From the NCBI GenBank assembly GCA_013400115.1, contig VXBP01003652.1:629303-693302 (forward strand): DNA of 64,000 nt. Direction: 5' to 3'. Positions 1-13,671 of this stretch are shown here, piece by piece. Made by a program: the position numbers and the translations under genes. The notes under the pieces were generated by a model that ran no database searches, was not told where the DNA came from, and worked only from the letters and a program-made list of their open reading frames with translations. Positions within the stretch are counted from its first letter, which is position 1. Each line of letters begins with the position of its first letter. The stretch comes from Rhinopomastus cyanomelas (lineage: Eukaryota > Chordata > Aves > Bucerotiformes > Rhinopomastidae).

Positions 1-388
1 CAAGCGTGTGTGGAAAGCGATACAGCAGCACTGGAGGTGTGAGATTTCTGATGCAATCAGGTCAGAAGCTGCTTTTACATTTGTGCTGCCTGCACAAAGG
101 GTTAAGAAGCTGCAGGCCATATCCTCAATTCCATACCCTGTTCTGTACCTGATAGGATCTGCAAGCAAACCACCAGTTTTATTGCCTGCCTACAGGCAGG
201 CAGGAATTTCAGTCTTCTATAAGCACAATTTGAACTATCAGTGCCTCCAGCAAGGGGAAACCAAGATGTTAATTGAACTGAACAGCTCAGGAGGGAGAGG
301 AAATACTAACCCCTCGTCTTTGTTGGCAGTAGGATTAGCACATCACGGCAGGAAACGCAAGGGTGTTTACGGAGTCTAATCAGGATGT
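1..388. other. Unique intronic DNA with a 9-bp inverted repeat
   Basis: TGCCTGCCT (183-191) and AGGCAGGCA (194-202) form a near-perfect hairpin with a 2-bp loop. A 123-codon frame covers 8-379 but shows no known domain, and it stops right before a CR1; I take it as chance. Confidence 0.5.
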
Positions 389-930
389 CACAGAATCACA
401 GAATCTTAGGGACTGGAAGGGACCTCCAAAGATCATCCAGTCCAATCCACCTGCCACAGCAGGATCCCCAAATCCAGTCGCACAGGAACATGGCCAAGTG
501 GGATTTAAATGTCTCTAGAGAAGGAGACTCCACAACCTCCCTGGGCAGCCCTTTCCAGGGCTCTGTCACTCTCACTGGGAAGGAGTTCCTCAGATTGATG
601 TAGAACCTCCTCTGTTCCAGCTCACATCCACTGCCCCTTGTCCTATCATTAGATGACACTGAGGAGAGTTCAGCCTCCTGACACCTGCCCTTTCCATATT
701 TATCAACATTCATGGGGTCACCCCTCCGTCTCCTTCTTTCCAAGCTCAGGAGACCCAGGTCCCTCAGCCTTTCCTCATCAGGATGATGCTCCACTCCCTT
801 CACCATCCTTATTGCTCTGTGCTGGGCTCTTCTCAGCAGTTCTGCATCTTTCTCGAACAGAAGAGCCCAGAACTGGACACTACACTCCAGATACAATTTG
901 ACCAGGGCAGAGCAGAGAGGGAGGAGAACC
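389..930 (-). mobile_element. CR1 LINE, 5'-truncated, 3' part
   Basis: Read on the minus strand this has the CR1 ORF2 C-terminus open from YLECSVQFWA through EERLRDLGLLSLE to the usual end FLCDWI. It is followed by the 3'UTR and the tail TTCTGTGATTCTGTG at 389-404. About 540 bp remain of a full element of roughly 4.5 kb. The frame is intact, so the copy is fairly young. It sits in sense to RAPGEF1. Confidence 0.95.
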
Positions 931-3329
931 AAGCTTGATCTACAAACCAGAGGGATGGTAGACTGCTGCAAACACCTGCAGTTCTCCTCAGCCCTCTCAG
1001 CAAATCCCAACTTTAAAAACACCAAAATAACCTTAAAAAAGACATAGAATGAACTTCTACAGAAGCAAATACTAGCAGATTTGTACAAGCATCAGCAGAA
1101 ACACAACGGGGATCTGAGAGAATCCAGGGCATCTCTAACACCACTGAGCCTTCGAGGAAACAGTCACTGGAATTTTACCTGTTAATTTAATGCTGAAGAA
1201 AAAGCAGCTACTCCCCAGCTATTTCAGACTATCACATAGCTAATGCAGTGACAAGTTTGGAAACCCACTTACAAGGAGATAGTTGAGGCTGATTTCCTTG
1301 GAACTTAAAATCTCTGCTGACATGCGAGATAATTTCTTGTATCAGCCCAAGTTATCTCTATGTAAACGGTTACTGACACTTTAATGGAAATCGCCAAAAC
1401 TGCCCTGCTAAGAATCAACTTCTGTTTTAATGAGCTTCCAGTTCACTGCTGCACTTGCAGAAGAAACACTAAACACACTATGACGGGGCCATAGCTAAAG
1501 GGAACTAAACAGACTGTGTTTTACCTAAACCAAAGTGGAACCTTATCTCAGCATCTCTTTACAATCCTGCTGAAACAGAGCTTTTATCATTGAAATAAAT
1601 CTCGGTGAGTTAACAGCTTCTTGAGGGAGGTTTTTACTTAACAGCCCATTCATTCCCTCACCGCACTGCATCCTACGCAGGGCCATACCTGCACCAAACG
1701 CCACATGAACGCAGCCAAAGACCGCGATCCGCTTCGTGAAAGAAAGACATTTAAAAACCCAGAGCCCAGACTCTGTGGCAGACACATCTTAGGATTCTAT
1801 AAATAAGAAATAACGTTGTGGGGTATTTATATTTCATTTGATTTTTGACAAAGCAGCAAACCCACCACTGCCAAAGCTATTTAAGCCTCTGCAGCACAAT
1901 AACGTGATTGTGTGACGATCCCACCAGCCAGCCCTCGAAGGTGGATCAATACTCATTTCAGCTTGCGGTACGCTGAGCAAGACTTTGGGAGCTTAGAGGT
2001 CTGTTTGGAAAAACAGCAACTGGTCTGTGATGAGAAACTTGGGCTCCACGAGGCCTCGAGATGCGCGGCACTGGGTCTGGCAGACCCAGGAGGGCTGCAG
2101 TCAGGTCAGGCAACGCTCCATCACGTCCTGAGAGCTCAGCCTCTCCGGTCAGGTCAAGCCTGGTGCTTTGTCAAAGCTTCAGCATCATTAACTTTGTGCT
2201 CTTTCACTGTGGAGAAACATTCAATAACCTACTGATTTCTGCAGCGGGCTGAGTGTGTCATAGCAGTTGGGTTCAGAAAGACAAAGAGATGCTTATAAAA
2301 ATACCTTCAGTGCCATTAATAGGAGGGTAAACACACTCGGACCTTCCGTACTTAACAGTCTCAACTGGTAAATCACAACCACCCTGCACAAGCTTCATCC
2401 CTCCTGGATTTTGAGTCTCTGGCTGGGTCCAGCCGATAAGTCAAAAAATTACACTGCTGTAAAGCAACAGAATTGACTTTGTACATAAAATCCATGTTTA
2501 TTAATAATATTCTGCAGTAGAAGAAGCACCTAGTATTGAGCTTTGTGGCAGCCCAGTGAAAAAGCATCGCTGTATAATTGCTACCTAACACCCCATAAGC
2601 TACAAAATACTTTTGCTTAAGAGATTCTGTGTCTGAGGCTCTGCAATAACAACAAACAAAATCCAGGGCAGACTGGCAGAGCCACATGGACCTATTTTCT
2701 CCACTCTTACCTGAGGAAGAAGAGCAGCTGGGGTGCTCTACAGCAGAAACACCCCTGGGCTGTGGGAGGGGGTTGAGGGCGGTTAACAGTGCAGCCATTG
2801 ACTGCAGAACCTCAGCAAACATCTGCTCCCCACCAGGAGCACTCACTCTCCCATGACGCCCGGCACGACTTCACAAGACTTCCAAGTTGAGCTTGGACTT
2901 CACAGATTTCAGTGTGTGTTTGGGGGAAACTTCCACTTCCTTTCCACTCTGTTTACAAATTTACACAACAGAATCAATTTGCCTCCTTCCCCAACTAAAC
3001 TTTGCCTTCTCTCTCTCCTCTGTGCGCTCATCAACTCAACTCTGACGCTCAGCAAATAAACTTCCAGCTATGTCTACTTCTAAACTGATTTCTGTACGAG
3101 AATGACAGATGGAAGATCCTTCTCCTGCCTCATTTTTGGCGACTCTGCAGTCAGTAAAGTCTGCATACGCTAAACGTGCCATCGGTCTTCATTAGCCTGC
3201 AACCCAGCTATTGCAAAGAGCTCAAAACTGGGAGATGCTTCAAACAAATCTTGGAAAAGGCATTTCATTGGGGAAAACCTGCTTCATCACTATGTGTTGA
3301 GAGTCGTGAGCTCCTCTGCAGAAGGGTCC
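931..3329. other. Unique intronic DNA
   Basis: No repeat, exon or RNA gene recognised. The 157-codon minus-strand frame at 2373-2846 has no familiar motif. Confidence 0.5.
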
Positions 3330-3600
3330 TACAGCCTGACTCTTCTCAGTGTCATCTAATGACAGGACAAGGGGCAATGGGTGTGAGCTGGAACACAGGA
3401 GGTTCCACATCAATATGAGAAGGAACTTCTTCATGGTGAGGCTGCCCAAGGGGTTGTGGAGTCTCCTCCTCTGCAGACATTTATAACTCTCCTGGATATG
3501 TTCCTGTGCGACTTGGTCTAGGGGATCCTGCTCTGGCAGGGGGATTGGACTGGATCTTTCGAGTTCCCTTCCAATCCCTAATGTTTTGTGATTCTGCGAT
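3330..3600 (+). mobile_element. CR1 LINE 3' fragment with internal deletion
   Basis: It starts at the TCTTCTCAGTGTCATCTAATGA block and runs to a degraded tail (TGTTTTGTGATTCTGCG). About 20 bp of the block after the AACTTCTTC motif are missing compared with sister copies, and the ATGATCTTT block is shortened. Confidence 0.92.
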
Positions 3601-6600
3601 ACAGCCTAGATGACTTTAACAAACTGCTTGAAACTATAATATCCCAGTGTTTATTATGGCCAGATGTACCACCACAAGAACAGATAGGTCAGACTTTGTA
3701 ATGAGAAGGTCTGTCCAGCCAGGAAAGTGTGTTCAAGTCAAGGTGACGGTTGGAAACTTTCATATCATTCCAAATTAACTCCCTAGACAGCTCAAAATAA
3801 GACTGTCCACAAGCAAAGTGGATGTAGCTAACCACAAGCCACGTTGATAATAAAGAGTGATATTTAGGGATAATACAGATAGAAGGCTGTTTCTCTAAGA
3901 TAAAAAGACAAAGCTAGCTTTGTTGAGCAGAAGTTGATGACAAATCTCCAAATAGATGTTTCCTGTAGGAACTCTCCCTACAACCCAGCAGCCTGTTCTC
4001 AAAATTGTTTGCATAGAAGTCTTTTTCCTAGTTGGTAGGAGGGATTTTTTTATTTCTTTAAAGGACAGCCCTGTATAAAGAATCAGGGAAGCTGAGGAAC
4101 TAAACTCGGTCCTTCAACATAAATCCAACAATTGCCACTGTAATGCAGGAATTCCTTGTTTGTGCTCTCCTGTTAAGAATCAGGTCTGCATTTGAACACC
4201 AACCCAATAAAGAAGTGTCAGGTCCACTGAAATACTTTGTCATTCACACCTCAGTGGAAGAGAAGCCAACTGTAGCCCCAGCAGCAAAGCTCAGGCTTGC
4301 AGCTAGATCATACGCTAAACAAAGCCCCACCTAGCCCCAAGCAGGCATCTGGTTTCTATGTGGGAACCTGCAGATGCCAAAATTGCCATCTTGGTGCCTC
4401 TGAAATGACTCTGCGATGGTTTTTCACTGTACACAGACAGACATTCATAGTACAAATGGGTAAGAGGTGGGGACTCGGTGCAAGTGACACTTGCCATCAG
4501 TCACATGAAAAGCTAACGCGCAGCAGACGCAAAAACGTGTCAGCGTTGGCCGAGAACCTACCTGGATGACAGCAGCTCAATTCTTGATGCACCGTGAGCA
4601 GCGTGAAAGGGCAAAATGGACTAGCAGTGATCCTGAAGCCACACAATATTCCTACAATCAGCTTGAAATGCACTGCCAGTCAAGAGGCAGCAGACAGCAA
4701 ACAGAGAGGGCAAAGCTGTCCAAGCAATAATCTGGCTACTGTGAAAGGACAGACCAACAGTCACAGCAAACAAGCCAGCATAACCAATCTCACCGTCCCT
4801 AACGAGCTCTCTGGATGGTCCAGCACAAATGCTTACAGTCACTGTCAGCATTTCAAACCAGGAAACCACTCCCTCAGATACTTAATAGCCTCCCACAGCA
4901 AGAGACACAGATTTGGAGTTCTCTATAGACTCTTACTAGCAAAGAAATCATCCCATTCATTGTCGAACATTAAGTTTACCAGGCTTCCTTCACAACATCA
5001 CTAGCCAAACCATATCCAATCATGAGACGATCTAGTTGGAAACAATACTTTGCTTGAAGGGAAAAAAGGATCACCACTTTCATTAATACCCATAAATCAC
5101 TATTTACATACTGCAGCCTGGGGACTCAGGGCCAGTCCAGTGATAGGATTTCTCTTCTCTTCGCACCATGTCAGCATCTGCTCCTTTCATGTGAAAACAA
5201 AAAGCTGCCCAAGGACACTAGAGCACTTTCACACCCCAAATCACTCATATCCCAAAGAACCTGCCTGGTTCAGTTTGCCATAAGGACACGACTGTCTGCA
5301 CTTCCTACCACAGTGGTCAGGTGAACATGTGGTATCACTGGCTGGTAGAGATGCTCTTGTTCAACTTAAAAAACCCCCCACAAAGCACCTCTTTCTTTGC
5401 TTCCACAGCTGAAGTCAAATGCTCCAGGGCTCCTTTCACAAAGGGATCACGCGGCAAAGCGATGGGTGCACAAGGTGAACCCAGTGAACACAGCCAGAAG
5501 TGCTCCCTGCTCTCCCTAGACATGCTCCCACTGTTCAATTATACTGCAGCAGACATGGTTTGTTACAGGATTTTCACACCTCTAAGGAGCTGAGTCTGGC
5601 AGTCTTTGGTTTTTTTATTTAAATAAACATTTTACTCCTATAGCTACACAGTGAGAAGCTCTGACTGCGCTGAGTTACTGCATCAAGAAACAATCACCTC
5701 CAAGGTAAAAGGTAACAGCCAAGCATGAGAAAAATCACAACAGGAAGAAGAATTATATTGCAGATATGAAAGCAAAGGACATGGATTTCCGAGCGTGCTG
5801 GGGGCTACAGAGAGCCCACTCACCACAGATAACAATTCAGATTGAATTTTGGAGGTCTACTCTGAAATACAGACAGTTGTGATATTCCTGGGGGTAAACA
5901 GCTCCAGAGAGCACCAGTGTCACAAGGAGGCAGCTTCATCCACCGAATTACCATCACTCTCCCTTGAATTCACATCTCCTGGTTGTGTATTAACACAATA
6001 ATCTCGTATTATCTTAACCCCAGTCCATCATTTTACCTCCACAGAAGCACAAGCCTGAAAGGGAGTGGAGAGTTCAAACCCATTCTCTTGCTGGATTGCA
6101 AAAATCCCAGCTAACCACAGCACACAAAAGGTCACCTGCTGGGACCTGATGCAAAACAAACCAAGGAAACCAAACACTGCAGGAAAATTCTTAAACAAAG
6201 AAGGAAAAATCTTTGAGATCATCAGTCCATTCACGTAAGTGCTGTTAATTCATAACGATCCCAATTCTTCTAGATAGCTCTGAGTTTCCAGCAAAGGACT
6301 GTTGTTTTATTTCACAAATACGACCTACATTTGAATTTCGGAGCAAGAGCACAGATGCACACGACGCTTTGCATGCTAAATACGTGGCTTGATCGCGGCT
6401 TCGATTTCACACGTGCCCATCTTTTCAGTGGCAAATCTGTTCTGACATCGTTTATTGTTACAGGAGCTAAAAACACAGAAGACACGGAGAGCAGCTAATG
6501 TGTGAGTTTTGATAGCAAACAGCTATCTGCAGAGAGGCTCAACAGACAGAGGAGGAAAAAAGAGGCCGATCAGTCGTCAATCACCCTCTTTTTAATCAGG

Positions 6601-7340
6601 TTGAAATGTTCTGCTGGGGGGGGCGGGTTCAAGCTCTCCAGTCCACAGTCCCCTGGCTCATGCTGCTTTCTTAATTAGCAGCAAGTGGCCGGCAGCTGTC
6701 AGTAGCCTGGAGGCCACGAAGTTATCAGCAAAAAGGGGCTTGTGTTAAGGAGAGACACTGGGGTGGCCGCAGAGAAGGTCTGTTTGCTGCACGAGTGGTC
6801 AACACTGGCATGAGATGGGGCTGCAGCCCAAATGCCACATTGACAGACAGCTTTGTGTGCCGACACCGAGAGGATGCTCTTCCTGCTGGATGCAGCTTGG
6901 CTGATGTAACCTATGACTAATGGAAATCCAATGTTCTACATTTATTATATTTTTTTAGTATTCCCGTAACAGGAAAATTTAAACTGAGAATAGAAGGAAA
7001 TGGGACGGTCATCCTCATGTCTCAGTGAAAAGACATGGGGGTCAGCTCTGAGGCATGGCGTAACGAAGTCTTCTAGACTGCTCCTGAGGTTTTAAGCAAA
7101 GAAAGTGGAAGCACGGGAGACTGGGAGGAGAAAGATGCTTAAATAAAACATCTTTAGCAGAAGATTCATTTAAACAGAGGCAGCTAGAAGCCATAACCTT
7201 GAATAATGGGCAAGAAAGAAGCTCTACTCAGTCATAATTATCTGTGTATTAAACCCTATAAACCAAAGTCACTGGCTGTGACCTTCCTCCATCACACATT
7301 AAATAAAGAGACAATTCTGTCCTACAGAGGTGATACCCTC
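3601..7340. other. Unique intronic DNA, one regulatory-looking block
   Basis: Mostly featureless. Around 6560-6760 TTTTTAATCAGG, a G8-C-G3 run at 6616-6627 and TTAATTAGCAGCAAG give the look of a non-coding element. The 136-codon frame at 4594-5004 is unrecognised. Confidence 0.45.
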
Positions 7341-7836
7341 TGGTCAAACCACATTATCTCACAACATGGGCCCCTCAGTTCAAGAGGGACACAGAGCTGC
7401 TGGAGAGAGTCCAGCACAGAGCCACAAAGATGACAAAGGGAGTAGAACACCTCCCTGATGAGGAAAGGCTGAGGGAGTCGGATCTCTTGGTCTTGGAAAA
7501 AAGGAGACTGAGGGGTGACCTCATTAATGTTGCTAAATATGTGAAGGGTGGGTGTCAGCAGAATGGAGCCAGGTTCTGCTCAGTGTCATCTGGTCATAGG
7601 ACAAGGGACAGTGGGTGTGAGCTGGAACACAGGAGGTTCCACATCAATCTGAGAAGGACCTTCTTCCCGGTGAGGGTGACAGAGCCCTGGAAGGGGCTGT
7701 CCAGGGGAGTTGTGGAGTCTCCTTCTCTGGAGATGTCTAAAACCCTCCTGGATATGTTCATATGTCTAGGTGGAAGAATTATAGCAGATGATCTTTGGAG
7801 GTCTCTTCCAATCCCTAATGTTCTGTGATGCTGTGA
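7341..7836 (+). mobile_element. CR1 LINE 3' fragment
   Basis: The left end aligns loosely to the ACCACATCTGG block. From 7366 the ORF2 C-terminus is clear (EERLRESDLLVLEKRRLRGD), to a 3' end at TGTTCTGTGATGCTGTG. The usual GACTTGGTCTAGG stop region is replaced by a shortened version. Confidence 0.94.
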
Positions 7837-8569
7837 ACACAAGTCCCTGCCTGTCTAGACGACCGTGAGCCTCCAGATAATCAAGAAATAAAATAATTGC
7901 TTTCCCGTTGTTCCTGCTGCCCATTTGTTAAGGAACAATTGTCACCACCCTAACAACTCCAACTCCTTCAAAAAAGCCAGGCTTCTTTCAAATTTGGCTT
8001 TAACCTACCCAGCCAGCCTAGACTTCGAGCAATCTTCTGAGGCCTGTCTGGCAGGCTGCACTTCTGCCAGTTCTAAATATACATCAGCTTGAGCCTGAGC
8101 CTCCACTAGGGAAGCTGGGCTGGAGATGGAAGTGTTTCCCCAAGCTGCCAGTAGACTAGCAACACATCTAAAAACCCTCATCAAATTAAGTGCTTAATTA
8201 CAACTCAGACTTTGAGACTCTTGGAAATTAGGATAATCTTCCGGGAAATGTATTAGTCTCCCACAAAAGAAATTGCAGCAGAGAAGCCAAAAAAGCACAG
8301 AGATTGGAGTGCATTAGCCCATCAACCCACATCTCACACTAGATCTGTCTCCCTAATTCCCAGAGAACATAAAGTGAGATCCTCAACTGTATTTCAGGTT
8401 CTTGAACCTCAGTAGCCAATGATCCATGTAACCAACAAGATACATGACGGACAGCAGCAAAAAGTTGAGATATGTTTGCTGAAAGGAGCTGATGGGGTGT
8501 CAGCTGTGCTAGACCTTCTCACACTTGATTTGGTGAAGGTACTAAAGTTGGGGGCACCTCTAGTCTGCA
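7837..8569. other. Unique intronic DNA between two CR1 copies
   Basis: No feature seen. Both flanking CR1 copies have the same orientation and subfamily, so unequal exchange between them could delete this segment. Confidence 0.5.
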
Positions 8570-9083
8570 CTGCTGAGATTGCATCTGGAATGTTGTGTCC
8601 AGCTCTGGGCCTCTCAGTTAAAGAAGGACACAGAGCTGCTGGAGAGTCCAGCGCAGAGCCACAAAGATGAGGGAGTGGACCATCTACCTGATGAGGAAAG
8701 GTTGAGGGAGCTGGATCTCTTTAGCTTGGAGAAACGGAGACTGAGGGGTGACCTTATTAATGTTTATGAATATGTGAAAGGTGGGTGTCAGGAGGATGGA
8801 GCCAGGCTCTGCTCAGTGTCATCTAATGACAGGACAAGGGGCATTGGGTGTGAGATGGAACAGAGGAGGTTCCACATCAATATGAGAAGAAACTTCTTCC
8901 CAGTGAGGGTGACAGAGCACTGGAAGGGGCTGCCCAGGGTGGTTGTGGAGTCTCTTTCTCTGGAGATGTTTAAAACCTGCCTGGATGTGTTCCTGTGTGA
9001 CTGGATCTAGGTGATTCTGCTGTGGCAGGGGGACTGGACTAGATGACCTTTCCAGGTCCCTTCCAATCCCTCATGTTCTGTGA
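8570..9083 (+). mobile_element. CR1 LINE 3' fragment
   Basis: The ORF2 C-terminus is open from HLECCVQLWA to FLCDWI and its stop at 9008-9010, then the 3'UTR to TGTTCTGTGA. The tail carries a single copy of the terminal repeat. It is one of the better preserved copies. Confidence 0.95.
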
Positions 9084-9376
9084 AAGGACATTGCTTGGAG
9101 AAGCTCTCAGCACGGCCATTCCAACAGCCATGTAGCTCTTGCCAGGAAATGATGGCTACAGGCATGCTGGCCTGCTCCATTCCTCTAGGTGGCATGCTCT
9201 GTGCACACAACCTGACCTGCACCTTCCCACAAATCGAGAGGTGCCACCACTACAACTTCCACTAAGGGATCTCAGATGCCTTACAAACATGAATTGACAA
9301 TTCATTCACAGGTTATGCAGTTCCTGCAATAACTGAAAAGCCCACGGAAGTTCATGGAGAAGTCGACATCATCTTA

Positions 9377-9569
9377 ATGGTGAGGGTGACAGAGCTCTGG
9401 AAGGGGCTGCCCAGGGGGGTTGTGGAGTCTCCTTCTCTGAAGACATTTAAAACCTGCCTGGATATGTTTCTGTGTGACTTGGTCTAGGTGGTTCTGCTCT
9501 GGTAGGGGGATTGGACTAGATGCTCTTTCGAGGTCCCTTCCAATCCCTAATGTTCTGTGATTCTGTGAT
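9377..9569 (+). mobile_element. CR1 LINE 3' fragment (193 bp)
   Basis: It begins abruptly at GGTGAGGGTGACAGAGC and runs to two copies of TTCTGTGA. It lies 294 bp right of another CR1 of the same group and orientation. Confidence 0.93.
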
Positions 9570-12500
9570 GTGACTGAAGTAACAAGATAAATCACAGCAA
9601 TACGGAAGTGAGGGCAGAAGTTGTGCTCCCAGTTGTCACCTCACATCACTTTCCATCACCACCCATGACGAAGTCAAAAGTACAGACCAAACTATTGCAC
9701 AACCCTCTAAAAATGTAAAGTTGCTCTAGAGACACTCTAAGCATTACACATTTTCCTTTTTAATTTGTGAAATTGTTGCATCAAGGGAAACTGAATGTTG
9801 TTCTCAGAATAAGCCAAAAACATCCCACACTTCCCATTGCCGCCACCTCCACGAGCCACGGCCCCAGAACCACGTCCAGCAGGATGTATGTGCGTGGTCC
9901 TTCGCTGTGCCATACGTCCCACTGTTTGCTGGCACATCCCCATACATCTCCAGGACAACCCTGCTGAATCAAGCCCTTGTGACACAGGCTCTTTGACAGG
10001 ATGTACGACAACCAACGCGAGCGTACGCGTCAAAAAAGAGAAACAAAGGGCAGGGAGACGGAGAAGAAGTCATCTCCTGGTATCAAAGGCAACAAGGAAC
10101 TACATGAACTGAAAAGCAACACAAACACGGAGTTCAGATGTAGAATGGAGGAAGTAACTGGATGTGGGTTGCAGGTATCTCGGAAGTTGAGTTGGAAAGC
10201 TATTACGTTGGGTTCACTCTTGCCTTACAACAGCCAGAGGTGAAAGGGTTTTCCCCTTCAGCTGCTTATCTGTGCAGACTCAGCTCCCAGACAGGTTCAC
10301 GTCTGAGTACAGGACTTCTTGCTCACTCCATTTCTAGTGAGCCAGAGGTCAGCAGATCTGTCACAGTCACCCATTCCCAGGAAGAGCCCACTGGAGCTCA
10401 GCATCTCCTCTGCCAGTCAGGGCTGTCCCCGATCGGAGTGGCTCAGACCCAAACAGTTATTTTTCCAGAGATTCATGGAAATGCCCATCAATTCCACACA
10501 AACCTTTCTTGGTGGAAAGCCAAGGAAATTGATTTATCAGACCAGACAAAAACCAGAGACAAACGATAACAACAAAAATCTCAAACTACTGATGAGGAAG
10601 CTCAGGAGGAGGAGATGACTGCTGTCCAAGGTTATGCCCTGTCCTGGGAGAACCCCAGGTCAGGTAACACCGGGACTGCAAGGCTAGGAAATGCCAAAGC
10701 CACAGAGCCAGCTGAGAAGCCTACGTACAGAACCTGCTACATTAACTCAACACAGGATAAATCCAATAAATTTGTACCCTGGAGCAAGAGTCTGGGGAGT
10801 GTCCAGACAAGCCTTTACAAATATTAACTCGCCTGAAGTTAAATACCGCTCTGTAAACTACCCCGCAGACTTTGATACCACAAGAAGCAGAAGCTTTTTC
10901 CAATATAAAATTCCAAGCAGGTGAAAAGGCGAAAGCAGTCCCTGATACAGCTTTGCCACACTTTGGTGCTGATCACTGAAGCTCTCCTTGCTTCCTACTG
11001 ATATTCAGGCTTTCAGAAGATTTTTCATATGGCTTACTCATAAGGAACAGCTGCTCTGGCAACTGCTGGAGTCAGCATGCACTTCCTGCCTTGAAAGAAA
11101 GTCATCAATATATCTCTGCACAGAAAATCATAGTCTCTTGAAAACAATTCATGATAGGGTTTAGATATCAACTGGCGACACGCCACCGACACTCCCTTAA
11201 ACAATGGTTACACCCTCTATACAGCTAAAAATGAAACAGCTGAAAAGGAAGACAGTTCAACACAAGTTCCCAGGGTAAAACACATCTGAGCAGCACTGGT
11301 CTGGGACCGACATTGTTCTATGGAAAGAACAAATATCCGAGTCCAAATCATACTTCCTTCACCACCTTCCCAGACTCACACAAGGAGAAAATCCATCTGA
11401 GCTTCCTTTTACACTTCCGGTGCTCTCTAACTGATAAAACGCTGGCGCTTCATTCTAACCACTAAATAAATCAGAAGTGCTGCAGATGATGATGTACCCT
11501 TGTGTTAACATTGCCTGTAGTGCCAGTGGGACCGTTTGCCAGCCGAGGAGAGGTCTGAAACTCCTTCATGTTGACTTGGTGCTGCACACAAATGCTGAGT
11601 GATCTGCCTGTACAGTGAGTCCTCAGCCACAGACATCCCCTCGTGCAGCAGTGCTGCTCACAATGCTGCCAGTGAGACAGGCTGTCAAGACAAACATTGT
11701 TGTATTAATTGCATCTGTTGATTAACCAGCCCGAGAACAGCCTTGTTTCAATCACAGGCTTTCTAAGACAGCACTGAAGTGTTACTGTAAGTGTTGAGAT
11801 GGATGAGTCAACGGGTAAAATACAAAGGCATTTGTGAGGAGGCTCTCGCTGGAGTAATTTGACAAGCAGCAGAGCTACACAGCATGATGGTTTTTATTGA
11901 CATAGCCTGCTCACAGAATCCTTAACTTGGTTTTATGTCTCTGGCCTGGTTTTTGCAAGCTTTCCAGTCAGAGGCAGGCCATCATCCATGTACTGTTACC
12001 TCTGCAAAGGTGAACGCCACATAACCAGTCTCATAGGAGTTTTAAAAGTCATACAGATACTAATCCTTCTCACTTGGGGAGTTTACAGGATTTTGGAAGT
12101 CTTCCTTGACCTCGTGGAGAGAAAGACCACAAGATAAATTAAAGACTGGGGGCTCGGGGGTCAGACCAACGCAGGAAGCACTGGCTGCACACCACCAGCA
12201 AGTCTCTGCTCTTACTCGGCCGAAATGATCTCTGCAGTGCCACATAAGGTCAGGGGATTCAGGTTACCAAAGGATGACATTTTAAACCTGGTATCTCTCT
12301 CACCCAAACCATCTGCAACTCATCTTTTAAGGCTGAGATTATTTATTCTGGGGGAATTATCCATTAATTAGTTTTTATCTCCAAACTAGGTCCTCACGCC
12401 GGTAGCCAGTGAAGAGCTCGGTCTGGCAGCGGCTTTGGTTCCCTTCGCTTTCACTGGAGGTCACAGTAACACAGAGTTAAAATATGTTTGATGGCAGCTC

Positions 12501-13258
12501 CATGCCAAAAGGCAGGTCTGTGCTAAGGAAACTGGCACCACTTTACTAGCTGACACTTCATGCAGAAGAAACATGGAGGCACAAACCAAAGCTTCCAGCT
12601 CTGAATTGCCTTTACTAGGCTGGGCCTTTAGTTCTTCACATCTTCTGGCACAGGAAACTGTTGCGTGTGGTTTTGCCACACCGTGTTTTGGAGCAGGATA
12701 AAAACAAAGCCAAACCAGCACACACAACAGGAAAAGGAGGAAAGGACTCCAGTCTATCCCCCCGCCAAGACACAGAAAGAGGTCAGCACTGGCTTTTGGC
12801 TCGTAAGCACACTCGCTCGCTAGCCTGGCGGCTGTTCTGCTCAGTATTTGTCACAGTCAAGTGTGAAACTCAAGAGAAGCATGTGGTCAAGTGAGTCAAC
12901 ACCCTGGGTTCAGCAAGTCCTTCTCCCCTACTTATTATGGCTCATCCCTCTCTTTACCCTGCTCTGTTCCAGCGAAGGATTTTGTACCAACTGCTAATTT
13001 CTAGGAAAGGGGTTTGTCCTATTCACCCACCCGTATCAGTGTGAAATCTATCTGCATCTCTCTCTCTTCCACAGCAGACAGCCCTGTTCTGCAGGGGCTT
13101 CAAAACAAGATGTACCCTTCACTTGCAACTATCATGCACAAGACCCCTAAACTAGACAGATTAATTTGTCTCCTGCATTTCACGCAGGAGGCAATTGCTG
13201 CAAAACTTGAGTTTGCATCAGCAAACACAGCAACATAATGGTTTGGTTTTATCTAATT
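9570..13258. other. Unique intronic DNA
   Basis: The longest stretch left of the CpG island, together with 3601-7340. Overlapping frames at 9837-10618 are short and show no domain. AT-rich GTATTAATTGCATCTGTTG at about 11702 is a possible homeodomain-type site. Confidence 0.45.
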
Positions 13259-13621
13259 TCACAGAATCACAGAACGTTAGGGATTGGAAGGGACCTCGAA
13301 AGATCATCCAGTCCAACCTCCCTGCCACAGCAGGATCACCTAGACCAAGACTCATATGAACATATCCAGGCAGGTTTTAAATGTCTCCAGAGAAAGAGAC
13401 TCCACAACCACCCTGGGCAGCCCCTTCCAGAGCTCTGTCTCCCTCACCATGATCTCACATTGATGTGGAATCTCCTCTGTTCCAGCTCACACCCATTGCC
13501 CCTTGTCCTGTCATTAGATGACACTGAGCAGAGCCTGGTTCCATCCTCCTGACATTCACCTTTCCACTTATCTACCAACATTAATGAGGTCACCCCTCAG
13601 TCTCCGTTTCTCCAAGCTCAT
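13259..13621 (-). mobile_element. CR1 LINE 3' fragment
   Basis: The CR1 tail (CACAGAATCACAGAACG) is on the left, then the 3'UTR and part of ORF2, truncated at the CTCCAAGCTCA block. A short deletion lies around 13445. Confidence 0.94.
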
Positions 13622-13641
13622 TTCCAGTGTTGAGGACCATG

Positions 13642-13671
13642 GAAAAACAAAACCAAAACCAAACCAAACTC
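13642..13671. repeat. CAAAA/CAAAC-type low-complexity tract
   Basis: AAACAAAACCAAAACCAAAC-like units just right of the CR1 at 13259-13621. Confidence 0.8.

Noticed and set aside
7430..7828. 132-codon protein frame (MTKGVEHLPDEERLRE...) as a host gene
   Set aside because: It is the ORF2 C-terminus of a 5'-truncated CR1; the same applies to 396-1088 (its left part), 8579-9010, 14704-15141, 17621-17905 and 53929-54414.
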